Shown here: piece by piece, positions 62,315 to 64,000 of the stretch
Layout: every line of letters starts with the position of its first letter
Numbering within the stretch: position 1 is the first letter of the stretch
Assembly (NCBI RefSeq): GCF_020882245.1
Contig: NC_083598.1
Location: 14,067,178-14,131,177 of the forward strand
DNA: 64,000 bases
Direction: 5' to 3'
Source: Rhopalosiphum padi
Taxonomy: Eukaryota > Arthropoda > Insecta > Hemiptera > Aphididae
The notes under the pieces: generated by a model
Database searches by the model: none
The model's input: the letters and a program-made list of their open reading frames with translations, nothing else
What the model was told of the DNA's origin: nothing
Program-made: the position numbers and the translations under genes

Positions 62315-64000
62315 TTTTTTACTAGAATGTATATTTTGTACGTTTCATACATCCTCTGTTTATTAGTTCATTTTTACTTTTGACTTGTATTAAAACTTAA
62401 ATCACTATGTCTAAACGGCTTATTTGCCATTTTATTAGAATATATTTAAGCAATAGAGACAAATATACGCACAATACAATTAAAAATAATAATATATTAA
62501 TATAATATAGACATATAGTGTTGTTATTGAAATTTAAGAGAACAAATAAACAATAATATCTACGACTTATGTAGTTATGTCAAACAATTTAATTCAATTT
62601 AAATTTATTTTTTAACATTAACTCCCTAAAAAAAAATGTATAGGAATACAACGTATAATATTAACTTAATATTATTATATTTATATTCGTCACTTCGTCA
62701 GCTCAACCTATATTATCAATATTATCTTTACCTAGAATTTAAAGAAAAATGTATAAATATTAATTACGGTTTGTTTATAATACTATAATAAGAATATAAA
62801 ACAAACAAATAATATTATGAAAAATAAAATGCTCAATCACTCCTTTCGGTAAAAAAATTATACATTTTTGTATTCTTTAAGTAATGTTAAGTTGAATATT
62901 TAGAAAATTGAATTTATCTTGACCATTTAAAACTGTCTTAAAGAGTGATAGCTTTGTGCCTGTGGGCCATGCATCTCGGGACCTTTGATTGTCTGCCTGT
63001 TTGTGGTCCTGAGTCCACTTTTCTTAAAATGCGTTTACCTTTCAAAATCATTCTAACACGACTACGCTTGTTTTACCTTTTTATCCGAAAGAAACATAAG
63101 ACGAAGATGCTTGCTAAAAATTTAGATAAACGCCAACGTCGTTCATTCTCAATCGTTTGAATATAAAGAATAAAAGATTATTTCTTTGATTTTCCAACAA
63201 TCGTTCACAATCGTGTTATTAAAAAAAATAAAACATTTTCATTTGTAGAACACCGATCACGAAATAAAGGTTTGGCCCTTTAAATAATTTTTCTTTCCAA
63301 TTTTACAGGCTTAGGACTGATAATAAAAATAAATTTTTCGACTTGTTAAAAATTGTTTCGTATTAAGACATTGTAACACACAATTCTGCGTTTTTTCCAC
63401 GTAAAAGTTAAAACGAGCGTAATTATGCTACGACCATCTAAATAATCATATTGAAATACTTAGCAATGAACTCCATTTCCTGTCTTTAATATTGCGTAGA
63501 TTTTGCATATTAACATATTATTATTATTTAGCAACAACGTAAATTCTTTTCTCTTTAGATTTGATGTATTTTAGACAAAGGTTAAACGAACTATACATAT
63601 TATATACATCTACTTGTTATAAACTATTGAAGTCAAAATATAATCAGAAGAATTTAAATTAAAACATTTGCAAAGAATAAATGAGCGTATGTAATTTGCG
63701 CCAAAAACAATCTAAAAAAAATAATATTTATGTAATTCGCGCCACATCTGAAAATTATTTTTGGTAATTTGCGCCAATTTTTTTTAGGTTGTGATTTGCG
63801 CCACATAAAACTAAATAAAAGGACATTATGTAATCAGTGCCATCGTGTGCTTTTTTTTTTTACAGAATAACATTAATCAAGTTTATTTTAATAGTTATAC
63901 ATTTCTAGAAAATTATTGAAAGTAATTAAAAATAAAAGTATAATTCTAAAGTATAATGTTTATGTTTTCTTTTTCATAAAAATTTATTTTTAGACGTGGC
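62315..64000. repeat. Long direct repeat, copy 2 (runs off the window)
   Basis: The partner of copy 1, upstream of the bicycle-like gene; similarity continues to the last base. An apparent 71-codon frame at 62945-63160 is broken in copy 1, so it is not treated as a gene. Confidence 0.9.

Noticed and set aside
62945..63160. 71-codon + strand frame in repeat copy 2
   Set aside because: The homologous stretch of copy 1 (42605-42880) has stops and a large deletion in this frame, so it is not conserved as coding.
1..64000. CRISPR arrays, rRNA genes, tRNA genes, bacterial operons
   Set aside because: Nothing with the needed repeat spacing or conserved RNA sequence was seen by eye; a tRNA scan was not possible, so a single tRNA cannot be fully excluded.

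Overview
The window looks like nuclear DNA from an aphid (Aphidomorpha). It is very AT-rich (mostly long A/T runs with recurring TAGGTACCTAT-like words), gene-poor and full of short degenerate transposon pieces. It holds two genes that can be supported exon by exon. One of them has the architecture of the bicycle family of secreted salivary effectors, known from aphids and their close relatives. No bacterial-type features (operons, CRISPR, ribosome binding sites) are present.

Layout. 1-9.7 kb: AT-rich DNA with no supportable gene. 9.95-10.85 kb: a sharply GC- and CpG-rich island with trinucleotide repeats and insect-type initiator motifs; it ends in a candidate tiny first coding exon (ATGGACAG then GTAGCT). 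10.85-36.6 kb: intergenic or intronic DNA with CpG-richer patches around 21-24.6 and 25.8-27 kb, microsatellites and small hAT-like elements. 36.6-38.9 kb: five clear exons on the + strand of a glycoside hydrolase family 20 hexosaminidase (hexosaminidase D type) with an N-terminal membrane anchor. The missing start codon is best supplied, in phase, by the exon at 10.83 kb; that would make a 629-residue protein and a first intron of about 25.8 kb. 38.9-41.9 kb: AT-rich, empty. 41.97-43.67 kb and 62.3-64.0 kb: two direct copies of one long repeat.

Between those two copies, on the - strand from 61,723 down to 43,772, lies the main discovery. It is an 18-kb gene split into about 21 exons, most of them 9-57 nt, which ordinary ORF calling misses completely. 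Exon 1 encodes a signal peptide. Every intron falls in phase 1, every internal exon is a multiple of 3 nt, and the joined frame stays open to a TGA, giving about 245 residues. The exons form two related series (51/12/9/27/30/54 nt and 57/12/9/27/45/45 nt), so the protein is an internal duplication, each half with spaced Cys and Tyr residues. This matches the 'bi-CYC' layout of bicycle proteins.

The introns of this gene carry a non-autonomous Merlin-type DNA transposon with perfect-looking ends and a target-site duplication (53.8-54.6 kb), a decayed jockey-like LINE reverse transcriptase (59.6-60.4 kb), duplicated and decayed copies of one 33-nt exon, and an unexplained GC-balanced island (54.6-55.8 kb). 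The long repeat sits just 3' of the gene and again upstream of it, so a tandem paralogue may lie just beyond the right edge of the window.
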